A stretch of DNA of 64,000 nt from Valencia hispanica (Eukaryota; Chordata; Actinopteri; Cyprinodontiformes; Valenciidae). The stretch lies in the NCBI GenBank assembly GCA_963556495.2, contig OY747701.1, forward strand, positions 36,076,001 to 36,140,000, read 5' to 3'. Shown here in pieces: positions 36,233 through 49,985 of the stretch. A program made the position numbers and the translations under genes. How positions within the stretch are numbered: the first letter of the stretch is position 1; each line of letters starts with the position of its first letter. The notes beneath the pieces were generated by a model. That model ran no database searches. It saw only the letters and a list, made by a program, of their open reading frames with translations, and was not told the origin of the DNA.

Positions 36233-37434
36233 CTTTTTATTTTATTTAGTCGAGCCTGGTGTGCTGCTTTTACCACACTCTTAAGTGACTTGAGTTATTT
36301 GAATTATCCAACTCATGGCTTCCTCGTTTTGACCTACTCTTGGGTGCACATACAAACACACATAGACTCCTAAGCACACCCTGTTGCTAACTATTTTGAT
36401 CTGAGCGCAGTGTGGTCTCCTAGACAGGATATAGGTTCTTGATTGTTTGCCTTAATTTCCTGTGGTGAAGGATGACGAGAGCCTGCCTGCCTGCTTTGCC
36501 AGCTTTTACTCTCCTGTTTCCTCTAACCAGTTTAACATGCCTCCTTCTCAAAGTACCGCAGGAGGCAGTGAGAAAGCCAGACACGCATGTTTCTCTGGTT
36601 CATCCACTTGAGAGGATTTGTCACAAAAGTCAACTCCCTTCCCCCAACTGGTCAGGCATCTATAGTCTTAGAGCTCACCTAGTTTTTAAGTTGTTGCTGT
36701 GGACTCAGTAAAGTGCTCACTTCAAGCATACAGTTGATTGCTGTGAGATTACGCTGCTCTTTTTCAGCCGGGGTCAGCGTTTTCATGTTTGACAGTTGGA
36801 ATCACAAGCAAATTGTGTCATTTCCTACTTGTACTAACTTGGTGTGTATGTGTGCATTTATGTGTATGTGGCTGCCTGGTATCATTAAAGAGACAACAGT
36901 TTGCAGGCTATTAAATGATCTCTGTATCTGAAGTCCACAGCAACAACAATCATTCTGCTTCTCAAAATACGATGGAGCAACCCCCCTCAACTAATCTATT
37001 TCTGAACTTCAGTGACTCATCACGTTAGTATGGCTCTCCATGGTTTAGTGTCAGATTCTCTCTCATTATTGTTATGTCTTTCCCCAAATGTCAGCGCAGT
37101 AGTCTCATGTTGTTCCTGTGGCCAGTGCCGGCAGCATTTGGCCCATTTTAGAGTGGAACTGGTTTACAGTTTACATCTGAATGTTTGCTTGTCCTCTATA
37201 CTCCTCCTCAAAAGGACCACCCAGGCGAGAAGTGAAGTGGTCCTAGTCCCATTACTTTCTCAATCTCGCACGGCATTTCTGTTATATTCTTTCCCAATGC
37301 CACTGGGTCCAAACAGTCAAGCTAACGCAGAGAAGAGAAAATTTCAGCACAAAAACACATACGTTTTTTCTGATTTGTTTTCCTTACAACCTAATACATC
37401 AATGCATTTTAATGTTAAAGTTAAAGGGTTTATG
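36229..37434. other. Gene-free stretch
   Basis: No recognisable exon or transposon. The frames at 36472-36711 and 37012-37479 show no domain. Confidence 0.4.
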
Positions 37435-37490
37435 CAACCCCGCCTCTCCTCCGCAACCCTGCAAAGGAGAACGGTATAGATAAATACCAC
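37435..37490 (+). repeat. SINE 3'-tail fragment
   Basis: ACCCCGCCTCTCCTCCGCAA then CCCTGCAAAGGAGAACGGTA corresponds to the SINE tail CCCCGCCTCTCG ... CGCAACCCTGC. It is followed at once by the (TA)n array, as if the A/T-rich SINE tail seeded the microsatellite. Confidence 0.5.
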
Positions 37491-37498
37491 ACACACAC

Positions 37499-38148
<650 letters not shown>

Positions 38149-38243
38149 TCAGGGTGTACTTGCCCCTTACCCGAGGATCGTTGGAGATAGGGACCAGCCC
38201 CACTCTGATCCTGCATGGATAAGTAGATAGATATTGGATGGAT
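38149..38243 (+). repeat. SINE 3'-tail fragment
   Basis: GGGTGTACTTGCCCCTTACC, GTTGGAGATAGGGACCAGCC and ATTGGATGGAT match the tail of the V-SINE-like element (compare 53977-54075). Confidence 0.6.
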
Positions 38244-41200
38244 CCCAAACAGACAATGCATATATATTACATTTCTTGTAACATTGTGATGATTTTCAGT
38301 TTAATCGCAGAATGAGGGAGTTTGGGAGACTTGCTGCACAGTGCTGTAGCATTGTCCCTCCCACTGTTTACATACTAAGGTCATGGACTCTGAGGCTGGA
38401 GATACCACTCTTATCTTTTTGTCGTAACCAGCTCCCCAGGGATGGTCCATAATAGCCCATCATTTTCCTACCATAGATAGTAGATACCTTGAACAAGCCT
38501 TATGACACATCTCTTGAATGAAAGAACATGCCTTTCATTTTCTGGTGCAGCCTGAATTACACTTAGGCATATCAGATGTGAAGTGCTTAAGAGACTTGAC
38601 TGAGGAGAGAGCAAAGTACAGACAGCATGTTGACAGCGCCTCATTGTCTTATTTTAAGTCTCTTATTTACCGTTTCAAAATTCCCATTAGTTTTAGTACT
38701 AGAGAAGCATCATTTGTAGACTGTAGGCAAGTTGCACACATCCATGCTCACACTCAAATCCCAACTAGTTTTATAGAATCTGGGAGGCTCATAGATGAGA
38801 AGCCAGCACTTTCAAAGGGTCTGTTTCAATAGAAACAAAGAAATGTTGTGTTTGGACAGGACTAACGTCTCTGACTGCGATAGGTCCAGATGGGTGAGTG
38901 GAAGTGCAGGCGTCTAAATTGGAGGGCGGCTAAAGGAGTTCACAATTGGTTCGCTGGCCACTTGTCATGTTGACATTGTACCAAAAATACACAAGCAACC
39001 CAAATTTCTGCTTGAAAATAGCAGACCTGCAGTGCAAGGCTGTGCAGATACTCAAAGTGCATAAGGAGTAAATGTTTTGAAAAAGGATCTAAAAAGGATC
39101 TAGAAACTTTCACTGCTCATGTGCAGTATTTTTCCATGAACTTTCACTGCACTAAAAGATGAGTTGAAGCGACAAAAATGCAAGTTAGACAGCTTTAGCA
39201 TTGACAAGAGTTGGCTGTGCATCGTTGTAAGATAATTTTCCTTGAAGCGATGAATACGCTGTTCTTACATTTGTATGTTTTTAACATTTTATAACAACAA
39301 ATGAAGCTGCATTCATCACCTTTTTAGGTGAATATAACAGTTAGAAGCTCTGGATCACTGTAAATGTTAAAACTAAGTTTAAAAAAATATTTAAAACTGA
39401 CATAAATGAAAGAAGTGTTTTATCTTCAAAAGTTTCTACATTTTAAATTAAAAAAATATTTTTTTACGTTGTTTTTTTCACAAAATAATTAATTTGCTGT
39501 ATCCTGGTCACATTTGGCTGCTAGAGTTATGTTTCATAAAATACTGAATACTTAATGATATTGTGTTGTTTTTTTTCTCCAAATATTCAGCAGTTCCACA
39601 CAGATGTGAAAATGTGAACATCTCATCTTGTGTCCACTCCAATGACAGTGCAGCGTATTTTCTACAGTGAGACTGAAGCTCACATGGAAAATCTGCTGCC
39701 TTCAACGTGTGGGAAACCTGACGTCAAGTTTAGAAACTGCACTTTTACAAGTTTTAATTGTATCCATTACGAAATGTTTTTTGAACACTGGTAAATCTTA
39801 AAGAAAAACATAAAAATCCAAAAGAAGAAGTAGGACAGTAAATCTTTTCTCTTTAGACATTGTGTAAGTTTATATTTTTTATGTTTTTCAGAATCAAATC
39901 CTGGAGGTGTTAAATCTATGAGAGGAATTTGAGGTGGTTTTTAGAAATCTAAAGATCAACACTTGTGTAACTTATTTTACACTTGTTTTTACAACTGCAT
40001 ATTTTTGGTCGGAAACGTTCAACTAAAATGGGAAGAAATGATGGAACAAAGAGGGAACAAAGACTCCTGCTTGTTAACGCGTCTCTGCCAATCTAATCAG
40101 CTAGAAGAGGGCTGTAGAGGAGCTTCTTAATTGCTCATTTTTGCTGCATCCCCAACCACTCTGCAGCATTAACCAGGCCCAGTTTCAGCCTGGAAACACA
40201 CACATGCATATACTGTAGATATTTACTTCTAATAATAGGATTGGGTTGCAATATTTTACACTCTCATCATGACCTTTGAGATGTCGTATCATTTCAACTC
40301 TTAAGCTGACCTACATTTTGTCTTAACACCTACAAATAAAAGACAAATCCCCAAACTCTCTATTTAATCCCCAGAACAGTGCCGTTTCAGTTGCTGAAGA
40401 GGGTGAGAGTTTGCGGAACTTGATTTGCTGCAGAACCATTCACCACTATGGGAGAATTCATGCATGATAACAAGACTGACACAAAGTTCATAATGTAGCC
40501 TCACTGTTTAGCTGTGTGCCAAAGCCACACTGCTTTTCTAAATTTAGCCTCTTATTTTTAGAATCCTTGTTTTGATTTCACTTTGAACAAATCATTTACC
40601 CTTTCATGAAAAGAAAGTTTTCACCAAGATCCAACATTTATTGCATTTCCTTTTTTATTTTTATTAGTAGCTATGTGTTATATTAAAAAAATTTACAAAA
40701 ACACATAGCTACTACTACTATTACTAAAATGTTGACATGGTTATAATTTGATCTGTGCTAAATCTGAATAGAGAAAGTTAAATAAATGTTTTAGATAAAA
40801 TAATAAACCAAGTAAAGCTAAAGAACATAGTGTAAAACAAATAAATTATATCTAATCAATCGTTCAAGTTTTTAAAAAGTAAACAAGTTAATAACTAAAA
40901 ATAATTTATTTATTTGACACTGTAAATGTTGTTTTTTATTAATTTTTTTGACAAATAAAATACTGCAAAAATAACAAAAATAAATGTTTTCCTGATACAC
41001 TTATGGATAAATGCCACATTTGAATAAGTAGACCAAGGCTGGGTTTGCAGTAATTGGGTCACAAGGTTAACACAAACCAATTACCCAAAGAGTTTAGAAG
41101 TTAGACGGGAAACACAATATTTACCACATCACTGGCAGAGTGATGTACCACGCACAGGAACAGTTGTTTCAATACCCGCTCTGTGAGATAAAAACAAAAC

Positions 41201-42862
41201 ACAAACGACTTCAGGCGATAGACACAGTGATGGGGAACAGGGTGTATGATAAAAAAGAATAAATCTACAAACACCAAATTTTTAACAGATAACACTGGAT
41301 AAACTCTTTGTAGTCAAAAAAGGGCTGTTCATTTTTTTATGCTCTTGCAAAAGTCTAACCTCAAACTATAAGAAAAAGCCTGGGACCTACATAACCAAAT
41401 CTTTTTTGTATGTAAGGAGACAACATTCATACTTTTCTTTGATGTTTTGACAGGCTTGATAACTATAAATGTCCATGTATCGGACATGTTTATGCTGGGG
41501 ATGTTTGCTGTGACCCTGGCGTGTGGCTGCGGGACACTGCGGGGGGTCCTGGTTCCTGTTTATCACATCCTCCATACGAATGTCAAACAGTTTACCTAAC
41601 AAGGTGCTCTCTCTCTGTCTTCCCTCTAACTCCGTAGTATACACCAAGCAGACACACGTACTACCATGCAACATACAAGTGACACTAACATATATGCCAA
41701 TGCACTGCATGTGCAAAAGCGGCTTTCTCTCTTAAAGACATGCATTTTTATATTCCTGTTATAAGAATAGGTTATATAATTTATAGGACATATTCAATAT
41801 GAGTAAGAGAAAATTACAAGACGGTTGCAAAAAATTTCTTTTCTCTTCAACTGTGAGTGTTCTCTAAATACAAATAATGCAGATATTAATTACAGTTTTT
41901 ATAATAATGCCATCTTTCTTTATAAGACAAAACCCAATGTGGCAATTACTTCAAATGATGAAATAAGTGCAACACAAAAAATGAAACGATGCATAAAACA
42001 TCTCAATCTGATTTATTGGGCATTGTATCTCTCAAGGAAATTATTGCACATTTCACACATGAAAATGTTTTCTGTTTGGTATTTAGTTTACAGCTGTTGT
42101 TTTTACAGCTAATTTCTGCAAGTTATTTCTCTAGTGGTGTGAATATTTCCTTTTGGATTAAAGCAGAACCTGTAAGACAGCTCTAACTTATGTACAACCA
42201 TTCAGGTTTTATTTTTTTACTAGCGCACCTTGCAGTACATGAGCAACCATTTTTCCCCACTCATCTGCCAGTAAAAACAATGTCACCGAAAAGCCTTTTC
42301 AGGAACTGCTCTCTGGTCTTCCTGTCTCTGTTCCTGGGCTTTCTCCAGACTCAGCTGTCTTGTAAACCTCGCAAAATCTACACACGGTAACACGAGAGGC
42401 AGCATGTCAGAGGAAGAGGGAGGCGGGAGGAGAGAGTAGGACCGAATGAACGTGGACATGCCTCTGAAGGAGTGGAGGAGGTGAGGGTTATTTGTGAGCT
42501 TCGTTTTAAAGCTTTAGAGGATCTGCCATCTATTTGATATCCACCATATCTCTTAAATCCTCTGTGGGTGGCTGAACGTGTGTCTGTGTGTGCCCTTCGC
42601 CTTCCTCATGCTGTATTGTGAACAAAAATTGTCTCATTTGAATTTAACTTCAAAGAAGTCCAAATCAAAAAAATGTTTTAATAAATGAAAAACCATTTTT
42701 GTAGTTTGTTACATTTATTAAACCTAAACTGTGTGTCTGATAAAATACTAATAAAAGTTTTACATTTAAAAAAAGTAATGTTTGTTAAATGTGGCAATAT
42801 ACAATTTGAAAACTTTAATATATACTAAATCTAACTAACCTATAACTAATGCAAAACTCTAC
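38244..42862. other. Long gene-free stretch
   Basis: No recognisable exon or transposon in 4.6 kb. A CRE core TGACGTCA is at 39719-39726. The block 40060-40200 (AGCTTCTTAATTGCTCATTT and neighbours) looks like unique, possibly conserved noncoding DNA. All open frames here are short and without domains. Confidence 0.4.
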
Positions 42863-43650
42863 CCATTCCTTAAACATTTTTACATTTTGTCACATTACAA
42901 ACACAATTTTCAGTGTCATTTGTTAAAATTTTAACTAATGGAACAACACAAAGCAGTGGATGCTTGTGAAGTTAAACATTTTTTACATAGTTTTCGAAAG
43001 TTTTCTAAGTGAAAGCACTTTTTTCTTCCCCCTGTATTCTGATAAACCTTAATAAAATGTGGAGCAATCAATTTACTTCAGAGAACATAGTAAACAAACA
43101 CCATCATGGAGACCAAGAAACCCAGTACAGGTCAGGGAAAACGTTTTGGAGATGTTTAAAGAACGATTGGGTTATAAAACATTAATACCAAACTTCAAAA
43201 AGAGCATCAGTCATCCCTTCATCCAAAAATAGAAAGAGTATAGAATACTGTATCTGCAAACCTACTAACTCATGGCTGCCCACCTAAACTGATTGACTGA
43301 GCAAGGAAGAAGATGATCTGACCTTTGTGGAAGAATAGCAAGAACAAGATGTTGTTTGAAAGAAAGTTATAAGAAGTCCCATTTGGAGATTGCCACAAAC
43401 AATACAGGGCACAGAACAAATACATGAAAAATGTGTTCTGGTCAATTAAGACCAAAACTGATCTTGTTGGTTTAAATGTAAAACACAATGTGTGAAGGAA
43501 AAATTAACCTTGAACCTCACCCTGATCAGACTATTTCCATGGTAACTCATGGTGGTGGTGACATTATAATGTGGGGGATGTAGAGGCTACAAAATGATTT
43601 AAGAAAACTTGAGAGTGGGGGGACGCTTTTCCTGCAACATACAGCATACC
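42863..43650 (+). mobile_element. Tc1-like transposon relic, 5' and central parts
   Basis: The left end has TACATTTTGTCACATTACAA and AACAACACAAAGCAGTGG. The 5' leader and helix-turn-helix region follow: CCATCATGGAGACCAAGAAA, AGGTCAGGGAAAACGTTTTG and AAAAATAGAAAGAGTATAGA. Later CTGGTCAATTAAGACCAAAA is the eroded WSDE region and GGTGGTGGTGACATTATAAT the GGGSIM region. The 3' third is missing. Same family as 1-780, 19120 and 32100. Minus-strand frame 43270-43488 is a shadow. Confidence 0.75.
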
Positions 43651-46060
43651 CCCGTCAAGCTCACCAGGTCCTTCTCTAGGGCTGTCGATTATATACATAT
43701 TATACAAACAGTTTTGCCAGAAAATACTGGGTTAGGTTGTGAAAGAGTTCAGCAAAAATCTGACTGACAACAATGCATAATCTGAAAAATCTTCAGGAGA
43801 AGAAAACACACAAAGTTGCTAGATTTTAGATGTACTGTTTGCTGCAGTTTTATTGATTTCCCAATTTTCCCCTCTGTATATGATTTTTTTTCCCTCAGGA
43901 AGATATATGCGAATATGATCATTTTTTCTGTTTGGACAGTGAGTTTGTGCCTTCATGAAGCGGCGAACAGGCGAAGGGGAGCAAGTGAGACAGCAGATGA
44001 ATGTGTGGGTACGTGGGTGGTCTTCTGAAACCAGAGTGCAGGGCCATGAAGGTTCTACATGGCGAATGGAAGTGAACTGTTAAAGGCCACAGGAGTAGCC
44101 TGAATGAAATCATAATATGCCAAAATGAAAGAAAAAAAAATACATGGAGGAAAGTTGGTGGGGGTGGGGAACAGTGTCCCACAGATATATGGAGAAGGTC
44201 TGTGAACAGTTCTGGCAGGTCTCCTCTACAAAGCATGTCTTTCATGAGGGGAAACATGCATGAGATGGTTTATTCGCCCAATAAAGTTTCAATAGATTTA
44301 AATAGCTGGACAAGCAAAGTCAGGTCTGAGAGGAGTGTAGCAGACCTGATGTTTGGGGCTTAAACAACAACCACCTGAAGGAGCAATTGGTAAAGGAGTC
44401 TGACTCACAGGATGACTAAAGAGTAACAAAAGTTACAGAAAATGGTGAAAGTGGACAATGAGTAGATTTCGCCGGAAAGTTGGACCGAGAATAAAAAAAC
44501 AGCATCAAAGCAACTCACAGTTTTGCTGGTGTCTGCCGACAACAGCACCTTGTAACCCAAACCTTTCCATCATGGTGGACTGCAACATAGGCTGGAGATA
44601 CTGGATCCATCAGTTTGCTTTTCTGCCATCTATGTCACCGTCTCCTCAGCCCTCTGACAGCCTTCACTCTCTCAGTCTGTCTGTCTCTGTGGATTTCCTG
44701 TGGCCTCAGGGCTCTGCTACATCCACCTCTCTCTCGGGACACAGCTTTGCCCTCAGCGCACACACACTAACACATGTGGACATGCAAACACAAACACACA
44801 CAATCAACTCAGTGTCTCTGGGGCTGCAATGATAAGAATCTCCACCACTTCCCTAGGTCAGACTGGAAACGATGCTGCCTATTACAGGGATGTAAGTCAG
44901 TGAGTGTGTGTTCGTTGTCAGTCATTCATTGTATATGTAGGGCTGTTGCACGTGTCCCTCTGAAGGGTTATCTACTTTACAAACCTACATTTTTATACGT
45001 ACACTTGAGGAAAAACATTAGAAGACAGAAGGAGAGCCAAAACAAGGATAAAGTGGGCAGAAGCTCTCATAGCTGCGGGGCTCCAGCTTCTGCCAATGGT
45101 TTCCAGATGGGCCTCGTGTGCCCCATATTGCTCCAGTGCATTGGACCTCTGTCCTCCACTAGAGATGCACTCACACTCAAACACACACAGCATACCAAAG
45201 TAAAAATGAAGTATAAAATACAGGCAGGTACAGTTAGGACTCTGTATAAATACATCCCTTAGGATGTGCTAAACAAAACAAAAATGTTAGGTAATAATTT
45301 TTCCAATTTATTTTGTTATTAAACTAGATATTCAGACATTTCTGATCTATCAGCTTACAATTCCTCACCCTATTAAAACAAAAATATATAACAGATAAAA
45401 TAATATTTAGGTAATATAACTGCACATGTTATATATAACATCCAAATAGCCTAACCCATGTAAGTCAAAACTGCCCAAACCAAGATGCTACCTCCACCAT
45501 GGATGCATCTTTATTTTTATTTACCTTATTTCATTACAAATTTCTGAATATACTCTTATATGTAAAAATACATAAAAGAGTGATAAAATGTTTTGAATAT
45601 GTTTTAGCAACATATTCAAGTTGTATTGTTTTATCTATATTTTTAGTTAGTTATGATAATCTTTTTTCATTTTATTTATATGTATTATCTAAATTTGTGT
45701 GCAGTATGACAATATATATTGTTTCTTTGCTTGAGTTGCTTCATATAATAAAGATAGCATTTTTCCAGCTCTTTTGCCAGTTGATATTTGATATTTGAAT
45801 AAGATGTTCATAAGACACTTATGCTGAAATGTCCTCTCCTTGTATTCATTTTTATCTAATCTATTCTTGAGTCAGTTTTTAGGCTGCCCTCTTAATGTCT
45901 CCTCTTAATCTTTAGAAAGTATCAGCAAATGCATTTTGGAGGGTAGCAAAATAAAACTGTAATCAATTGCTTTGAAGTTTAATTAGTTTAAAACAGCGGT
46001 GAGGAACATGATGAAAACATTCTTTCTGTAAAAATTGCCTTGGGTTTCTTTTCTTGCTCA
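43651..46060. other. Gene-free stretch
   Basis: No exon or transposon recognised. Overlapping open frames at 44458-45262 contain CA-rich low-complexity sequence and show no domain. Confidence 0.4.
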
Positions 46061-46200
46061 GAGTTTTTCAAATATGTCAAATCCTTCCTGCCCACAGCAA
46101 TCAAGATCTACAACAACTCCTTTAAGAATTAATTAGTATGAGGTACAACAACACTTAATTTCCCTCTGGGATCAATAAAGTATTTTTGAATGGAATGGAG
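46061..46200 (+). mobile_element. Non-LTR retrotransposon 3'-end fragment
   Basis: The frame from 46061 reads EFFKYVKSFLPTAIKIYNNS and stops at once, like the C-terminus of fish LINE proteins (SFLPRAI-LYN type). It is followed by the untranslated end TTAATTTCCCTCTGGGATCA and AATAAAGTATTTTTGAATGG. The clade is not determined; it differs from the L2/Rex1 element at 9.6-11.6 kb. Confidence 0.6.
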
Positions 46201-48164
46201 TTTAATTTAATTTAATATAGCAAAATCGTTGAGGTTTAACTGTTCTGGAACGGGTAGGAGTTTTCTTACATTTCCAGTGTATGCACATTTTTCTGTAGTC
46301 TGCCTGCATTTGTCAAATCCAGACTCTGGAAATGTTTTTTTTCTACCTATACTGACTTATCATGAATCAAAAACTTATTTTGTAAGTCAAAAATCAATTT
46401 TATAATTCACCATTTAAGAGCTTTGAATAAAAAATATATATAACTACTGTGGGGGATTGGATATTTTTGCCATTCATTGACATTTAATACTGAAATCTTA
46501 CACTAAATAGATGTTTAAGCAGTGAATGTTCTCTCATTTTAAAATAGTTTCTCATTAGTTGTCCTTAGTACTTTGGGTTAAATGTATTACTTTTAGTGTG
46601 AAAAGTTACATTTAAAACATTTATTTTCTCAAATTAATGTTCTTATATTGGTTCAGTTGTGACAAATATTTTCTTGAAGATGTAAACCAAGATGAGCACA
46701 TGATGTGAGGCGTGGCACAAGGCTCTTCCCACGCGCTACTGTGGCTTCACAAAGAGTCAGTGTTCAGAGACCTTACGGCGCAGCGATGCGTGACCTGACG
46801 GTGTGAAGCTGCCTGTAAAACCCACAAAAACAGGTACGGGTCACAGCCAACAGCAGACATGTTGGATCACCCTCTGCTTTCTCACTGTTTCTGTTCTTTG
46901 AGTGTTTGTGCAGGGTGGAGGTGGTCATGACGGTGTGGGGTGAATGTGTCTCTATAACTCAGTATTTTTGGAAACCACATGAAACAAAACAGCCATGTCC
47001 TCTGGCACACATGGCTCAGCAGCCATCATGGAGGCCTCTGATGGTGAGAGCGAGCATCCACAAGACTGTCCTCCCACCCTCGACCGCTAAAACACACATT
47101 CCAACATACAAATAGACTCATCATACTTTGAGCTTCACATATGGGATCAGTTTTAACCTTTTTTGCACTGTCCAAAACCAGAAGTTGTCGTCCACCAATG
47201 ACGGATGCATCTGTAAACTGAGAATATATCATTAGCAATAGTTAGCAGCCTCACTGTGTTTACGTTATTGATACACAGCTGTTGAGGAATGTCAAACAAG
47301 CAGCTTGGATAAATATGTTTTCCAGGTGGGGTTCTTAATCAGCAAAAAAATTGTCCCCCATCAGTTTGTGCTGCTGCACCTTAAGATCGATTGATATCCT
47401 CATTAACCACCTAGAATCGACCGTAACCCTAATGTGAGACCTATGTTTGTTATTGTGCAAAAGAAACGAGTCCGGGGGGATAAAGCTGGCTGCACTGATG
47501 ACGAACGGGAGGTACGACATGAGAGGGAAAAATAAAGAGAGTTGAGAGGAAGAAAATATATAAAACTGTAAACACTGAAAGGTTCATTTCAGACTAAAGC
47601 AGAAAGCAAAAGAAAGACGAGCTATCGATTACATTTACTGGCGACATGTATATGCCTGTGCCTTTGGTTGTCTGTTGCTCTACCATACATTAGATAGTGC
47701 ATGTATTCCCCTGCAGACCAGCCTAACATCTGGATTGCATGAGTGTCCAAGCAGACTGAGAGCATCCAAGTATGCCGCACAAGGTATTAGAGGTAATTTA
47801 CTTATTAAAGAAGAAAGACTCAATCTCAGAAGCTGTGATTGTAAATGGAGTTGGAGCTTATCTGAAGGACTATCAGTATCCCTGCAGGGGATATAAAAGT
47901 AGGCAAGCGGTGGCAGTTTAACACAAACACATGTACATCATAGCCTAAAAAACACATGCAACTGAACAGACAACTACACATGCAGCATAATCTAACATTA
48001 CTCTATTAGATTGTTTTCCTCATAATTCTAAATTTGATTATGTGAACTGCAAACCTTTTTGTCAAAAAAAAATGAAAACATGGATGATAAATACAGAACA
48101 AGCTTTAACAATAATCACAGAAAACTTAATGAAGGACTGCTTAATCATATAAGGAGCACAGATA
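46201..48164. other. Gene-free stretch
   Basis: No exon or transposon recognised. 46690-46820 is less A+T-rich and unique-looking. A TATAAAAG motif at 47893-47900 lies downstream of CCTGCAGGGG but has no supporting exon. Confidence 0.4.
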
Positions 48165-49505
48165 CAGTGGGGCAAAAATGTATTTGGCAGCCACCGATTG
48201 TGCAAGTTGTTCCATTAAAAAAGATGAAAGGTCAGTCATTTTCATCATGGGTACACTTCAACTGTGAAAGTATTTATATAATAGTACAGAAAATAAGTAT
48301 TTGGTCAATAACAAAAGTTCTCTTCAATCCTTTGTAATGTAAGTTTGGTTGGTAATGACAGAAGTAAAATGTTTCCTGTAGGTCTTCACCAGGTTTCCAC
48401 ACACTGTAGCTGGTATTTTGGCCCATTCTTCCATGCAGTTCTTCTCTAGAGCTGTGATGTTTTGGGGCTGTCACTGTGCAACACGGACTTTGAACTCCCT
48501 CGACAGATACTTTATTGGATTGAGGTCTGGAGACTGGCTAGGCCACTCCAGAACCTTAAAAAGCTTTTTACGTAGCCACTCCTTTGTTGCCCAGGCGATG
48601 TGTTTGGGATCCTTGTCATGCTGGAAGATCCAGTCATGTTTCACATTTGATGCTGTCACTGATGGAAGGAGGTTATGGTCCAAAATCTCATGATACACGG
48701 CCCTGTTCATCCTTTCCTTAATACGGATCAGTCGTCCTGTCCCATTTGGAGAAAATCTGCCCCAAATCCTAATGTATCTACCTCCATGTTACACAGTGGG
48801 AATGGTGTTCTTGGGATGCAACTCAGTATTCTTCCCCCTCCAAACCTGGTGATTGGCGTTTATTCCAAAGGGTTCTATTTTGGTCTCATCTGACAACATG
48901 ACATTCTCCCAATCCTTCTCTGGATCATCAAGATGGACTTTGGAAAACTTTAGACAGGCCTGGTTCAAGCAGGGGGAACTTTGAGCACTCCAGGATTTTA
49001 ATCCCTATCCCTGACGATGTAGTGTGTTACTAATAGTAACCTTTGTTACTGTGGTCCCAGCTCTCTTCAGGTCATTAACCAGTTCCCCTCATGTAGTTCT
49101 GGGCTGTTTTCTCATGGTTCTCAAGATCATGTGTACCCCAAAAGGTGAGATCTTGCATGGAGCCCTAGATTGAGGGAGATTGTCAGTGATCTTGTATTTA
49201 TTCTATTTCCTAATAATTGCTAAAACAGTTCATCTAGTCTCACCAGTCTGCTTTCCCATTAAAAAATGTCTCATCCCAGTCTTGTGCAGTTGTACAACGT
49301 TGTCCCTTGTATCCTTGGACAACTCTCAGGTCTTGGCAATGATGGAGGTTGGAGTCTGACAGTTTTAAGATGTGGAGAGGTGTCTTTTATACAGAAAACA
49401 AATTTAAAAAAGGTGCCATTAATACAGGTAACGAGTGGAGGATAGAATAGCTTCTTGAAGATGTAACAGGTCTGTGAGGGCCAGAGTTCTTGCTTGTTTG
49501 TATGT
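48165..49505 (-). mobile_element. Tc1-like transposon relic, nearly full length
   Basis: Starts after a TA with CAGTGGGGCAAAAATGTATT and GCCACCGATTGTGCAAG, a terminal repeat I recognise from fish Tc1-like elements. The minus strand codes for a transposase relic; the region at 48471-48710 is the longest open piece. The other end reads GAGGGCCAGAGTTCTTGCTT and then runs into non-Tc1 sequence just before the pogo-like relic, so its far terminal repeat is lost. Frameshifts and stops occur throughout. Confidence 0.85.
48471..48710 (-). pseudogene. Tc1 transposase C-terminal catalytic fragment
   Basis: Reads [18 protein letters not shown], then [20 protein letters not shown] and [28 protein letters not shown] holds the second catalytic Asp of the DD34E triad. 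The third acidic residue, normally Glu in SPDLNPIE, is Lys here (codon AAG at 48512-48510 on the minus strand). With the catalytic Glu lost and the N-terminal half out of frame, the protein cannot be an active transposase. Confidence 0.85.
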
Positions 49506-49514
49506 TGCTAAATG

Positions 49515-49985
49515 CAGTAATTTTCTGAATATAATCCACAACTTTTTTCATACGCTTTGGACCCTGCGTCTTACACAACCATGCTAATTTATAGATTTTT
49601 ACAGGCTAACTTCCTCCGTGGGGGCACTATAACAGGAAGCGTAAAAGTGAGACAGACATGCGTTGAAAGATTTTGCACCGAAGAAGACACTACCGGTAGA
49701 TTTCATGCACACACCCTCATCATGGAAAACACACAAAGAAATGCATATGATGCAGCTTTTACGTTCAAGGCAATCGAGCTTGCTGTCAAAGAAAGAAATA
49801 GAGCTACTGCACGTAAACTTGACTTCAGAGAATAAATGGTGAGACGTTGGAGGAGGCACCAGGAAGTCAGTGTAAAAAGACGACAAAAGCATTCAGAGGA
49901 CATAAAGACCCTGAAGAGGACAACTTTAGTGGCTTTAGTGAAGAAAATGAAGAAGAAGATAGCGACCGATGACTTTTCTGGTAAG
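49515..49985 (+). mobile_element. Pogo-like DNA transposon relic, internally deleted
   Basis: Begins near CAGTAATTTTCTGAATATAA and CATACGCTTTGGACCCTGCG, a leader I associate with fish pogo-like elements. It then has a coding relic with an N-terminal helix-turn-helix (Brinker-like) domain at 49722-49972. The catalytic DDE core is absent. The right border is uncertain. It abuts the truncated end of the Tc1 relic on its left. Confidence 0.55.
49722..49972 (+). pseudogene. Pogo-like HTH domain relic joined to acidic tail
   Basis: From the ATG at 49722 the frame reads MENTQRNAYDAAFTFKAIEL and AVKERNRATARKL, then hits TAA at 49833 just before MVRRWRRH. This is the typical order of the Brinker/CENP-B-like DNA-binding domain of pogo-type proteins (YDAAFKLKAI ... 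AARKLGINESMVRRWRR); the stop seems to replace the Ser codon of ESMVRRW. After a frameshift near 49870 it continues CKKTTKAFRGHK, then an acidic DPEEDNFSGFSEENEEEDSD tail and stop at 49970-49972. Joining of the HTH region to an acidic C-terminus indicates deletion of the DDE transposase core. Confidence 0.6.

Noticed and set aside
44458..45262. Overlapping open frames of 124 and 162 codons
   Set aside because: CA-rich low-complexity content and no domain; not supported as exons.
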